Shown in pieces: positions 42,075-50,122 of a stretch of 64,000 bases of DNA. The position numbers were made by a program, and so were the translations under genes. The notes beneath the pieces are model-generated. The model did not search any database and was not told the DNA's origin. It saw only the letters and a list, made by a program, of their open reading frames with translations. The stretch is from Pseudarthrobacter sp. NIBRBAC000502770 (GTDB lineage: Bacteria; Actinomycetota; Actinomycetes; Actinomycetales; Micrococcaceae). How positions within the stretch are numbered: position 1 is the first letter of the stretch; the number at the start of each line of letters is the position of its first letter. The stretch lies in NCBI RefSeq assembly GCF_006517815.1, contig NZ_CP041198.1, positions 1,178,001-1,242,000 on the forward strand. The letters run 5' to 3'.

Positions 42075-42680
42075 CTAGTTGACCTGGTTGATGATGGTTT
42101 CGGCGACCTCGCGCATGCTGAGGCGGCGGTCCATGGAAGTCTTCTGGATCCAGCGGAACGCTTCCGGTTCCGTCAGGCCCATCTTGGTGGTCAGCAGGCT
42201 CTTGGCTCGTTCGACGAGCTTCCGGGTGGCGAACTGCTCCTGGAGGTCGGAAACTTCGCTTTCGAGGGCCTTGATTTCCTCGTGGCGGGAGAGTGCGATC
42301 TCGAGGGCCGGGATGAGGTCAGCGGGTGTGAAGGGCTTGACCACGTAAGCCATGGCGCCGGCGTCGCGGGCACGCTCCACCAGTTCCTTCTGGCTGAAGG
42401 CGGTCAGCAGCACCACGGGGGCGATGCGGGCCTTGACGATCTTCTCGGCCGCGGAAATGCCGTCCATGACGGGCATCTTCACGTCCATCAGGACCAGGTC
42501 CGGCTTCAGTTCCTCGGCGAGCTGGACGGCCTTCTCGCCGTTGTCCGCCTCGCCCACGACGTCATAGCCTTCACCGCGCAGGATCTCGATGATGTCGAGG
42601 CGGATGAGGGTTTCATCCTCTGCCACAATGACGCGGCGCGCCGGCTGGGACGTGGGCTTGGACTCCGTCTGTTCAGTCAC
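42075..42680 (-). CDS. ANTAR-domain response regulator (PdtaR-like)
   Basis: A 201-residue two-component response regulator that acts on RNA rather than DNA. The receiver domain (14-130) has the acidic pair in VAEDETLI, phospho-acceptor D66 in LVLMDVKMP, and the conserved Lys in VVKPF. A coiled linker (HEEIKALESEVSDLQEQF) leads to the C-terminal ANTAR domain (about 145-201: AKSLLTTKMGLTEPEAFRWIQKTSM). ANTAR proteins bind two-hairpin RNA motifs to prevent termination. The partner kinase, PdtaS-like in actinobacteria, is not in the window. Confidence 0.93.
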   Translation of the reverse strand: MTEQTESKPTSQPARRVIVAEDETLIRLDIIEILRGEGYDVVGEADNGEKAVQLAEELKPDLVLMDVKMPVMDGISAAEKIVKARIAPVVLLTAFSQKELVERARDAGAMAYVVKPFTPADLIPALEIALSRHEEIKALESEVSDLQEQFATRKLVERAKSLLTTKMGLTEPEAFRWIQKTSMDRRLSMREVAETIINQVN

Positions 42681-42881
42681 GGGATCTCCTTGAAAAGGTA
42701 CGGCGGGACATCACTATCTTAGGTGCCACCGCGGCTGTACTTGGCTTGCAGGGTTCGTTTGCGGCGACGGCGGCGCGATTCTGGAATTCAGCCTATCTGC
42801 ATGTAGAGTAATTCCGCGTACGTGAAGCGATCGCGTTGCTCACAGTCAGCTGTGGGCGTACTTTCGGTTCATGTAATCCGC

Positions 42882-42963
42882 GCCCGAGTGGCGGAATTGG
42901 CAGACGCGCCGCACTCAAAATGCGGTATCGAAAGGTGTGTGGGTTCGAGTCCCACCTCGGGCA
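42882..42963 (+). tRNA. tRNA-Leu(CAA)
   Basis: Acceptor GCCCGAG/CTCGGGC, anticodon stem CCGCA/TGCGG with loop CTCAAAA (anticodon CAA), a long variable arm typical of leucine tRNAs, T-arm GGGTTCGAGTCCC, discriminator A. The integrase gene begins 88 bases downstream, so the 3' half is the likely attachment site of the island. Confidence 0.96.
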
Positions 42964-43001
42964 CAGTGTTTCCGCAGGTCAAGGGCCTGTTTTGTCTTTG
43001 G

Positions 43002-43031
43002 GTGTTGACAAAGCCGCCCAAAGTGTTGACA
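43002..43031 (+). repeat. two direct GTGTTGACA repeats between tRNA-Leu and integrase
   Basis: GTGTTGACA occurs at 43002-43010 and 43023-43031, 21 bp apart, i.e. two helical turns. Each contains the -35 consensus TTGACA. They may be integrase arm sites, a promoter, or both; the role is inferred. Confidence 0.5.
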
Positions 43032-43050
43032 GCGGCGTACCGTTTTTTGT

Positions 43051-44184
43051 GTGGCCAGCATTCGCAAACGCACCAAAAAGGACGGTACATCGTCCTACAT
43101 GGTGCTGTGGCGCGACCCCAAGAGCCGCGAGCAACAGGGCCTGACAGTTCCCACCATCGCCGAAGCCGAAACCCTGAAGCGGTTGCTGGATGCCAACGGT
43201 CAGTCTTTCGAAATCGCCCAGCACGCCATCCTGACGAATGAGAAGCGCCCGCCCAATGTGGCGGAAGTCATCCAGGAACACATCGACCTTCTGGTTCGCC
43301 CATCGAGCGGAACAGTCAAGACCTACCAAACCATGCTGGAACTCCACATCCGGCCAGTCATCGGTCACGTTCCCGTGGATAAGCTCGACTACCGCGTTAT
43401 CGCGCACTGGGTGAAGTCGATGATGGCCAAGGGCAAGGCACCCAAGACTATCCATAACATCCATGGCCTGATTTCAGCTTCGATGAACACCGCCGAGATG
43501 CTCGGGTACATTAGCCGCAATCCCTGTCGTGGGGTGCAGCTGCCGAACATTGAGAAAGCTGAGGATGAGGCCATGTTTCTGACCCACGCTGAGTTCAGCC
43601 TCATCATGGAGGGCATGGGGGAGCGGTACAAAGCCTTCACCAATTTCCTTGTCATGACGGGTACCCGCTTTGGCGAGGCCACTGCCCTTACCGTGGCCGA
43701 CGTCGACTTGCTCTCCAAACCACCCACCGCTCGGATCAACAAGGCATGGAAGCGGGACGGGCAGAACCAGTTCTACGTTGGCCCGACCAAGACCGGAGCC
43801 GGTAAGCGCACCATCGGCCTGAACCCCGCGCTGGTTGAGCTCCTGATCCCCTTGGTGGCAAGCAGGCCAGGAAAAGAACTTGTGTTCACGTCGCCGAAGG
43901 GCGACCGGATCTATCACAAGCTCTACTGGGATGACTACTGGCTCCCAGCCGTTCGAACGGCCCAGGCAATCGGCTTGACCAAAAACCCGCGAATCCACGA
44001 CCTGCGCCACACGCACGCGTCCTGGCTGATCCAGGACGGCGTCCCCTTATTCACTATCTCGCGCCGGCTCGGGCACGCCTCCACGAAGACCACCGAGCAG
44101 GTTTACGGGCACTTGATGCCTGAGGCATTGCAGGTGGGTGCCGACGCCACTGAGCGGTCCGTGACGGCTTTCCAGCGGCTGTAG
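43051..44184 (+). CDS. tyrosine-type site-specific integrase
   Basis: A 377-residue phage/ICE integrase that cuts and joins attachment sites. An N-terminal AP2-like arm-binding segment (MASIRKRTKKDGTSSYMVLW) and a SAM-like core-binding domain (60-160) precede the catalytic domain. The active residues are present: R206 in TGTRFGEATAL, H316 and R319 in HDLRHTHAS, a His in LGHASTKTT and nucleophile Y352 in VYGHL. The gene starts at GTG 43051 and lies next to tRNA-Leu(CAA), the expected target. Most likely active. Confidence 0.96.
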   Translation: MASIRKRTKKDGTSSYMVLWRDPKSREQQGLTVPTIAEAETLKRLLDANGQSFEIAQHAILTNEKRPPNVAEVIQEHIDLLVRPSSGTVKTYQTMLELHIRPVIGHVPVDKLDYRVIAHWVKSMMAKGKAPKTIHNIHGLISASMNTAEMLGYISRNPCRGVQLPNIEKAEDEAMFLTHAEFSLIMEGMGERYKAFTNFLVMTGTRFGEATALTVADVDLLSKPPTARINKAWKRDGQNQFYVGPTKTGAGKRTIGLNPALVELLIPLVASRPGKELVFTSPKGDRIYHKLYWDDYWLPAVRTAQAIGLTKNPRIHDLRHTHASWLIQDGVPLFTISRRLGHASTKTTEQVYGHLMPEALQVGADATERSVTAFQRL

Positions 44185-44306
44185 GGAGCAATTGGTTGTT
44201 GTTCTGCAGAGCGCTCCTTCCTGACGGCAGAGAGCTTTGGTCATGTTGGCGGCTGTTGCGGCCCGCATGAACCAGAGAAACCTGCACCTTTCCTTTTGGA
44301 GACGCC

Positions 44307-44579
44307 GTGGACATCGAATTTTTTGAGCCGGCCGAAGCAGCAGCACTCATGCGCTGCACGGAGTCCTGGTTGCGCGATGGCGCGACCAGCGGACGATTCC
44401 CTCACGCCTGCTGGGGCAAAGGAAAGATTATTTTCACGTCAGAGCACATCCGGGAGATTGCGAGATTGAGCGAAATCCTTCCTAGCGGCACTGGGTCTGA
44501 ACACGCACAGGAGCAACCACTAACGAAGCAGCGGCTCATTGGGACGCGTTCCAAGGTCCGCCTGGCAACGGTGAACTGA
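44307..44579 (+). CDS. excisionase-like winged helix DNA-binding protein
   Basis: A 90-residue protein. The first ~60 residues read like a MerR/excisionase winged helix: FFEPAEAAALMRCTESWLRDGATSGRFPH, then WGKGKIIFTSEHIREIARL. Placed directly after the integrase, it is probably the recombination directionality factor, though a plain regulator is possible. The start is GTG 44307. Confidence 0.7.
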   Translation: MDIEFFEPAEAAALMRCTESWLRDGATSGRFPHACWGKGKIIFTSEHIREIARLSEILPSGTGSEHAQEQPLTKQRLIGTRSKVRLATVN

Positions 44580-44626
44580 TTCGAGCTCCCAGCTGCCTTT
44601 CGGTTTGGTTTTTCACACGATCCAGT

Positions 44627-45433
44627 GTGGCGGGCACGACAGGTCCCCTTACCGCTTCCATGAGGCAGCCGACGCTACCGTGGAACAACTTCCCGCAACC
44701 TAGAAGGGCCGTTCAAATTATTCGCTCCATCGCCCCAGCCTTGACCGCTGTCGCCGCCCTCCTCCTGGTTGGGCCGCTTGCTGGTTGTGACTCTGTCGCC
44801 CATGCCATTGAGGGCATCGGATCTGCTCCAAATAACTCTGCGGGCCACCCGAGCGGCGGTGGCTCTGCCAGTGAAGCAGCCCAGGCTCTCGTCCAGCTTG
44901 AGAGCATCCCGGTCAAGGGCCGAGCCCCAAAGACTGGTTACACCCGCGATGAGTTCGGACCCGCCTGGGCCGATACGGACCACAACGGTTGCGACACCCG
45001 CAATGACATCCTCGCCCGCGACCTGACCGGGGAGACGTTCAAGCCTGGCACCAACAACTGCGTCGTCGTGTCAGGCACTCTTGCGGACAAGTACACCGGG
45101 ACCACTATTCAATTCGTCCGGGGACAGGACACCAGCGCGGACATCCAGATCGACCACATCGTTCCACTCAGCGATGCGTGGCAGAAAGGTGCCCAGCAGC
45201 TGAGCGCGGATCAGCGCAAGGAACTCGCGAACGACCCGCTGAACCTCATGGCAGCCGACGGACCCACCAACAGCGCTAAGGGCGACAAAGACGCAGCCAC
45301 CTGGCTTCCCCCGAACAAAGCCTTCCGATGCGAATACGTGGAGCGGCAAACCGCCGTCAAGGCCAAACACAACCTCTGGGTTACGCCGGCCGAGCATGAC
45401 GCCCTCGCGGGCGTCCTGAAGAATTGCCAGTAG
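44627..45433 (+). CDS. secreted HNH endonuclease-family lipoprotein
   Basis: A 268-residue protein of the HNH family with a DUF1524-like core. A membrane signal ends in a lipobox (LVGPLAGC), so it is exported and lipid-anchored outside the cell. The nuclease core is QIDHIVPLSDAWQKGA (DH of the beta-beta-alpha metal fold) and DPLNLMAADGPTNSAKGDKDAATWLPP with the following Asn/His positions. A MAGTTGPLTAS start at 44627 and MRQPTLPW at 44660 are both possible. Extracellular nucleases may serve DNA scavenging or competition; the target is unknown. Confidence 0.85.
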   Translation: MAGTTGPLTASMRQPTLPWNNFPQPRRAVQIIRSIAPALTAVAALLLVGPLAGCDSVAHAIEGIGSAPNNSAGHPSGGGSASEAAQALVQLESIPVKGRAPKTGYTRDEFGPAWADTDHNGCDTRNDILARDLTGETFKPGTNNCVVVSGTLADKYTGTTIQFVRGQDTSADIQIDHIVPLSDAWQKGAQQLSADQRKELANDPLNLMAADGPTNSAKGDKDAATWLPPNKAFRCEYVERQTAVKAKHNLWVTPAEHDALAGVLKNCQ

Positions 45434-45651
45434 CCGTGTAAGTCATGATGCGACCATCAGCGTGGGTGTTCCTTTGCCCGGGTCGGGTCAAGATCGTAAG
45501 CAACACACTTTCGCTAGGGCTAATGCAGTAACCCAAAATCTGCTCACTTCCTATGCCTGCCGGGGAGAACACCTCCACTGCGGATTATTCCCAGGCCCTA
45601 CCGTCGGTGCTCGGCATACATGCAACTCATCCTCATGGTTAGATAAGCACC

Positions 45652-46227
45652 ATGGGGAAAGCTTGGGGGATTCTGGTCGTGGCCGCGGTGACTTTGACGG
45701 GTTGCGGAACGAGTGCCGACGCAGTCCCGGTGCAGACACAAAAGAGCGCGGCGACGACCGCATCGACCGCCGCATCATCCAAGGCGGAAATCGGGGAGTC
45801 GATTTGCAAGGACGCCGCAGGCGACTCAAAATCCAGTGCCGTTGACCTGGGTCAAGTCAGGCTGTTGAGCGATGGCAGCCTCGTGTTCGTGACTTTTACA
45901 ACGACTGCCAACATACCCACCTCAGGGACGGTCTTGTACTCCGTGACTGCCTGGAGCCCTGACGGCAAGACCGGCTACCAACTCGGCGCGAAGTTTCAGA
46001 ACGGCAAGGAAGTGGCCAACTTCGTCTATAACGTCGTTACGAACAAACAAGAAAACATCACCAATGGGGCGGTCGCCGCAGACAAGACGGTCAGTACCCG
46101 CTATCCACTGGCCAAACTCGTTGGCTTGGGTGACACGTTCAGCTGGTCCGGAAGTGTAACTGTGGACGGTGCCGACGTTGACCGGTGCGCCGATGGTGAG
46201 GCGAAGACGCCGTTTCCCGGGGTTTGA
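45652..46227 (+). CDS. hypothetical lipoprotein
   Basis: A 191-residue exported protein. The signal peptide MGKAWGILVVAAVTLTGC ends in a lipobox with Cys18. The mature part begins Ser/Thr/Ala-rich and continues as a beta-strand-rich domain with two cysteines (ICKDAAG, DRCADG) that could pair. I recognise no family. A 218-bp gap separates it from the HNH lipoprotein; both could act at the cell surface. A strong hairpin follows the stop. Confidence 0.75.
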   Translation: MGKAWGILVVAAVTLTGCGTSADAVPVQTQKSAATTASTAASSKAEIGESICKDAAGDSKSSAVDLGQVRLLSDGSLVFVTFTTTANIPTSGTVLYSVTAWSPDGKTGYQLGAKFQNGKEVANFVYNVVTNKQENITNGAVAADKTVSTRYPLAKLVGLGDTFSWSGSVTVDGADVDRCADGEAKTPFPGV

Positions 46228-46258
46228 GCAGAGCGCTGCGACTGCGCCGGCCAGTGTC

Positions 46259-46293
46259 GGCGGTGGACTCTTGAAGGCCAAGAGCCCACCGCC
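46259..46293. terminator. hairpin after the lipoprotein gene
   Basis: GGCGGTGG (46259-46266) pairs with CCACCGCC (46286-46293), and TCTTG with CAAGA inside. No T-run follows, so it is a stem-loop that could be a factor-assisted terminator for either strand. Confidence 0.5.
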
Positions 46294-46305
46294 CCACGTC
46301 CCCGG

Positions 46306-46452
46306 CTACCTGAGGAGGGGCAACCAGATCGGAGCCATGACTGCTACCAGGAGGGACAACTCCCTGGCTGTCTGTGCCGTTTCGTGGATTGCCTCGTTAA
46401 AGGCAGACCGTTTAATTTTGGTGCGCTTCTTCCGCGCGGACTGCTTTCCCAC
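46306..46452 (-). CDS. 48-residue basic membrane peptide (hypothetical)
   Basis: GTG 46452, preceded by GAAAGG at a good distance, opens a frame for a small protein: a Lys/Arg-rich head (KQSARKKRTKIKRS), an amphipathic middle and a hydrophobic tail (ELSLLVAVMAPIWLPLL). The layout is that of a real small membrane peptide, but no homologue is known to me. The frame is open to 46530 without a better start. Confidence 0.4.
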   Translation of the reverse strand: MGKQSARKKRTKIKRSAFNEAIHETAQTARELSLLVAVMAPIWLPLLR

Positions 46453-47088
46453 TACTGGACCCTTTCGGTAGGAGGGTCTGGCCCCGCCTCCGCCACTCCT
46501 GAACGTTTCCTGACGCGGCAGGACACTCACAGAATGTCTTTGACTCTGGCATCCGCTACCACTACCTTGGGGAGGACAACATAACCCCTGTTAGGTTGAT
46601 GGCATCGATACCGGCCCAGACCTGATGGACACCCCGCCTGTTGCTTTTGAGGTTCGTACCCTCGTCCGCATGGCGGGGTTTGTTGCGTTACAGCTACTGG
46701 CTGCAGCTGTATGTAGATACTACGTGTAGTGCAGACGCCTCTTTGGAACCCCAAGATGATGTATTACATGTATGTCATTTAATGCCCCCTTAATCCACAG
46801 GGTGAGAGGCTCGAAATCCTCGGAATGACGCGGGATTCTAGACGGTAGTCCATAGATTGTGGAGTACTTAGCCACTTTTGCACACTTTGGCGTGTCGTAA
46901 GTGCACGGCGTGTCGGACCACACCGGGCGGCCTGTCAGCGCTGCTGGGTAGGTCTTGTTGAGCGTCTAGAGGAAGTTAGACGCTGTGCCTCGCGCGCACG
47001 CGCGACCCCCGGTCAAACGTCGGGGGGAGAGGGACCGCTGCCCCGGCAAACGGGGCCGCCGACGCTTCGTCACGTGATTGAGGCGCCC
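46453..47088. other. 636-bp stretch without a supportable gene
   Basis: Stop-dense in all frames and locally AT-rich around 46720-46880. It contains inverted repeats: CCCCGCC/GGCGGGG near 46632-46680, AGCGTCTA/TAGACGCT at 46961-46984, and GCCCCG/CGGGGC near 47038-47056. The longest open frame (46720-46923, minus) has no ribosome site and odd composition. It looks like decayed sequence with leftover hairpins. Confidence 0.6.
46961..46984. repeat. 8-bp perfect inverted repeat
   Basis: AGCGTCTA (46961-46968) and TAGACGCT (46977-46984) with an 8-base loop. No T-run; function unknown. Confidence 0.5.
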
Positions 47089-47247
47089 CTACCCGCCCAG
47101 GTGCCGCCAGAGCCAGGACACGGCACGGAAGACGACGGATGCAGAGAGGCGGATAGCTTTCCCGGGCTTGGTCTTGTCTGCCACGCTCTTGCTGTAGACG
47201 GTGCCGAAGACCGCCCACAGGCAGATCAGCACGCTGAAGACGGTCAT
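47089..47247 (-). CDS. 52-residue small membrane protein (hypothetical)
   Basis: ATG 47247 directly follows the stop of the preceding small gene. The product starts MTVFSVLICLWAVFGTVYSKS, a clear membrane helix, followed by a basic stretch (KTKPGKAIRL) and RAVSWLWRHLGG. Composition and tandem placement support a real gene, perhaps from a phage or conjugative element. No homologue recognised. Confidence 0.45.
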   Translation of the reverse strand: MTVFSVLICLWAVFGTVYSKSVADKTKPGKAIRLSASVVFRAVSWLWRHLGG

Positions 47248-47385
47248 CTACTCAGGCGGAACGATTCCTTCGACTTTTTGCCACGCGCCCGGAAGGGCCA
47301 GGATGACCGCCGCAGCGCACCGCCTCATCGCCAGGTGCGCCAGGACGACGAGCCATTTGAGAAGCTCGGTGAATAGCTCGGACAT
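47248..47385 (-). CDS. 45-residue small membrane protein (hypothetical)
   Basis: ATG 47385 with GAAGG upstream. The product (MSELFTELLKWLVVLAHLAMRR...) has one hydrophobic amphipathic helix and a second hydrophobic stretch near VILALPGAW. It is stop-to-start adjacent to the next small gene (TAG-ATG), suggesting co-translation. Function unknown. Confidence 0.45.
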   Translation of the reverse strand: MSELFTELLKWLVVLAHLAMRRCAAAVILALPGAWQKVEGIVPPE

Positions 47386-47494
47386 GGATTATTACCTTCT
47401 TTCGTAGGAGGCGGACGGACCGCCTGGACCCCCGCAGGGTCCATCCACCTACATGCGAAGATTTCGCAACCACGGCCGGAGGTGCGCAAGAATG

Positions 47495-47527
47495 AAGCCC
47501 GGCCCTCCATAGGGAGGCAGGGCTTCG
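47495..47527 (-). terminator. hairpin between capsid pseudogene and small membrane genes
   Basis: GAAGCCC (47495-47501) pairs with GGGCTTC (47521-47527), and CCTCC with GGAGG inside; it lies downstream of the capsid pseudogene on the minus strand. Confidence 0.5.
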
Positions 47528-47646
47528 TGCAAGGCGCTGGGGGCATCATCGCCGGAAAGATTTGCTCCGCTCCTATCCATCCCGAGTCACCGTGAAAAGC
47601 ATAGGAAAAGCCAGTGCCGGGTGAGGTTGACGCCGTTCGCAGTGAC

Positions 47647-48434
47647 CTAGCCGGCCAGCGCGACGTCTACGAACGCGTTCGGCCGCTTCATCGCGAACCC
47701 GAAGCGTCCCTCGAGCCTCATGGTGACGAGGTTCTTGGTGAAGCTTTCCCCGGACCGTCCCAAGGCCAGAGTTGCGTCTTCCCGGACGATGACCTGGGGT
47801 TGCGGCCAGTCGCCTAAGACCGCTCTACCGGCCGGGACCGCGATGGAAGAACGCGTGGGACCTCTCACAGCTTCTCCACGCCGTCGCCGCCCGGATCGCC
47901 CAGCAGGTACTGTCCGGTGGCCCCGGACTCCCGCAGCAGGTCCAGCGCTTCGGCGTTGACCGGATTCAGGACTAACGCGGTCGGCGTGATGCTGTATAGC
48001 TGTAGACCTCCAGGCTGGTCATGGCTTTCCGGATGGAGGTCAAGGCGTCCGTAGCGAAGGCTTGGAAGATGATGGCGGATGTTTTCAGCAGGCCGGTCAG
48101 GTTTTCCCCGGTCCCGTCGCCGTGCACGACCTAGTTCTATAGGGCCAGGTAAAGCCCGGCCTCCATCTCGGTCCGGAGGAAGTCCTCAAGGTTCGCGTGG
48201 TCCGCGAAGTATCGCTCAGGGACCGGTTCCGACAGGTGGGCAATGACCCGAACCCGGTCCTCAGCTGCGGTGAGCGAGTACACCGACGTTGGCTTCAAGC
48301 CCCGTCAGCGACAGGGCCGCGTTGTTGGTCCGGACCGTCTGCCGCAGGAAGCTGAAGCTGTCGCCAGTGCCGTACCCTCCGCTGAGCCCCTTCGCCGGGA
48401 TCAGTTCCAGCAGGGAACGCGGAGCTGCGGACAT
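47647..48434 (-). pseudogene. degenerate HK97-type phage major capsid protein
   Basis: No single frame is long, but the minus strand carries colinear pieces of one capsid protein. Piece 1 (about 48434-48318): APRSLLELIPAKGLSGG...FSFLRQTVRTNNAA. Piece 2 (about 48310-48003, shifted): KPTSVYSLTAAEDRVRVIAH, EPVPERYFADHANLEDFLR, then two in-frame stops where E and Q are expected (LAL*N*VVHGDGTGEN). Piece 3 (about 48000-47860): TPTALVLNPVNAEALDLLRE, GQYLLGDPGG and a stop where Trp is expected (EKL*EVPRV). Piece 4 (47868-47647): VPAGRAVLGDWPQPQVIVRE and KNLVTMRLEGRFGFAMKRPN, the classic C-terminus. At least three frameshifts and three stops make it non-functional. It shows that phage structural genes were once here. 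Confidence 0.85.
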
Positions 48435-48557
48435 GGTAATTATGGCCGTTTGGATGACCTTGGCATGTCGTCGGCGACCTCATCACCATTTCACTGTGGC
48501 CAGGCCAAGTCCTGTTGTAGCTTCAGAGCAATTCGCAAGGAGTCGATTAGATCCTGT

Positions 48558-48881
48558 TCAGCTAATTTCTTTTGACGTTTCGGGCCGTTCGCATAAGTGG
48601 AACGGCCTTACCCTTGGCTGGGAGGCGTCAGCGGTTGGGTTCCCGAAGTCGCCAGTGGGAGTTTGGAACATGGCGGATAGCTCCCGAAGCTGCTGCTCAA
48701 TCTGGTCCAGTTGGGCGGTGAATCTTCCTGCCGACAACGTGACAACGCCTGCGCCGCGCAGCAACGCCATCTGGCGACGGACGGTCGACCGTGACAGTCC
48801 CAGGGCAAGAGAGACATCCTCGCAAGACCCTGGGCCGAACGCGATCAGGAAGCGAAGTAGTTGGCTTCGCGTCCGGTTCAT
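48558..48881 (-). CDS. winged-helix transcriptional regulator (ArsR/MarR-like)
   Basis: A 107-residue DNA-binding protein with a helix-turn-helix of the ArsR/MarR kind: RSQLLRFLIAFGPGSCEDVSLALGLSRSTVRRQMALLRGAGVV. After the wing comes a helix (DQIEQQLREL) that could dimerise. The ATG at 48881 (MNRTRSQ) is preferred; one ten codons upstream is in frame. It resembles the regulator at 49616-49939 in layout. No sensor residues such as metal-binding Cys are seen. Confidence 0.75.
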   Translation of the reverse strand: MNRTRSQLLRFLIAFGPGSCEDVSLALGLSRSTVRRQMALLRGAGVVTLSAGRFTAQLDQIEQQLRELSAMFQTPTGDFGNPTADASQPRVRPFHLCERPETSKEIS

Positions 48882-49081
48882 CAAGATGTCCTCTGCCAAG
48901 GAGACCACCACCGAATGACGTTGGGGGGGCTAGGTCAAGTGTAGACGGGTCTACAGGAGAACGATACGCTCATCCATAGGGCGATGGAAGCGTCCGGCGG
49001 CCGTCGTTGCAGGCGGCGTTCGCCAAAGGAATACTGGCACCAGGGCCGGCGGGAACCATCGCACCAGGAGGGAGGCGGGTC

Positions 49082-49579
49082 TTGTCTTCTAACCAAGAGG
49101 CATTCAGTGCTGGCTTGTCTCCACAAGCAGAGTTGGCACGACGCCTGAACCTTTTGCTTGATGTTGTGGTCGCCGAGCGAGGTCACCCCGTCACGTTCCG
49201 TGAAGTTCAGCAGAAGCTGCAGAGCAGGGGCATCAAGCTTTCCAGAGCCCGCTGGTTCTACATGAAGGACGGCACTGGGAGGCTCGTCAGTGACCCGGCA
49301 TTGCTTGGAGCTCTGTGTGAAATCTTCAATGTCGACCCTGGGTATCTGCAGGGTGGCGAGGCCGCTGACCTGCCCGAGCGCATTGATTCACAGCTTGAGT
49401 TTGTGAAGTCCCTGCGTGCAGCGCGTGTGAAGACCTTTGCCGCCAGAACTCTTGGTGATGTGTCCCCGGAGACGCTTCGTGCCATCACAGAGTACTTGAA
49501 CAGAGACATCAGCCGGCGGCCGGAAGGCGAGCAAGCAGCGGCGGGTTCATCGTCAGACGCGGGTGAAGCAGTGGAATAG
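49082..49579 (+). CDS. EspR-like helix-turn-helix regulator
   Basis: A protein of about 165 residues. The N-terminal half (LARRLNLLLDVV...VTFREVQQKLQSRGIKLSRARWFYMKDGTG...ALLGALCEIFNVDPGYLQG) follows the order of mycobacterial EspR/Rv3849-type regulators, where the helix-turn-helix recognises a pair of AT-rich sites. The C-terminal half (FVKSLRAARVKTFAARTLGDVSPETLRAITEYLN) is also like them and would dimerise. I chose TTG 49082 because AGGAGGGAGG lies 6 bases upstream; the frame is open from 49007. Possibly a silencer or master regulator of the island. Confidence 0.65.
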   Translation: MSSNQEAFSAGLSPQAELARRLNLLLDVVVAERGHPVTFREVQQKLQSRGIKLSRARWFYMKDGTGRLVSDPALLGALCEIFNVDPGYLQGGEAADLPERIDSQLEFVKSLRAARVKTFAARTLGDVSPETLRAITEYLNRDISRRPEGEQAAAGSSSDAGEAVE

Positions 49580-49615
49580 ATCGAACAGGCGCTACCGCCG
49601 TCGCAAACGTTGCCA

Positions 49616-49939
49616 CTACTTCTCGAGCAGGTAGCTTAGGTGCGCGTCGAGCAGTTCCTTTATTCGGGCTGCGTTGGCAGAGTACCGGGGCGAGCGCCCG
49701 TGCCGGCGCCCAGGTTCCACGTCGACTATCACCACGCCCGCGTCCTCCAGGACGGTGAGGTGCTTAGCTACGCTCGGTTCGCCGGCGCTGACGGCTGCGA
49801 CAATGTCGCCTCGCGTCGCCGGTCCATTCGCCGTGAGGAATCGGAGAATCTCGTTCCGCGACCGGTTGCCAAAGGTAGCGACGGCAGCCTCAACGTCAGC
49901 CGACCAAGCGGCGTCGTGTGGCTGGGTTATCCGCGGCAT
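49616..49939 (-). CDS. ArsR-like winged-helix regulator
   Basis: A 107-residue protein starting at ATG 49939 (MPRITQPHDAAW). The helix-turn-helix is FGNRSRNEILRFLTANGPATRGDIVAAVSAGEPSVAKHLTVLEDAGVV, followed by a basic wing (VEPGRRHGRSPRYSAN). It resembles the regulator at 48558-48881. It is divergent from the sigma-like gene at 50123; the AT-rich stretch between (49970-50040) should hold both promoters and its own operator. Confidence 0.78.
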   Translation of the reverse strand: MPRITQPHDAAWSADVEAAVATFGNRSRNEILRFLTANGPATRGDIVAAVSAGEPSVAKHLTVLEDAGVVIVDVEPGRRHGRSPRYSANAARIKELLDAHLSYLLEK

Positions 49940-50122
49940 AGCGTCATTCTTCCCGAAGGTTGGTGAAAAAGTAAGAACGGCACCCTTGACGATAATATAA
50001 GTATCTTCGACAATAATTTCTGTAGCTTCTACTAATCGTTGCTGGATCTGCGTATCCACGTCCGCGAGAGGCCTCTTCCCGCGACTCTGCTAACTACTCG
50101 ATCTGAACAAAGTGGTGAAGTC

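Noticed and set aside
46720..46923. 67-codon minus frame
   Set aside because: No ribosome site, odd composition and AT-rich, stop-dense surroundings.
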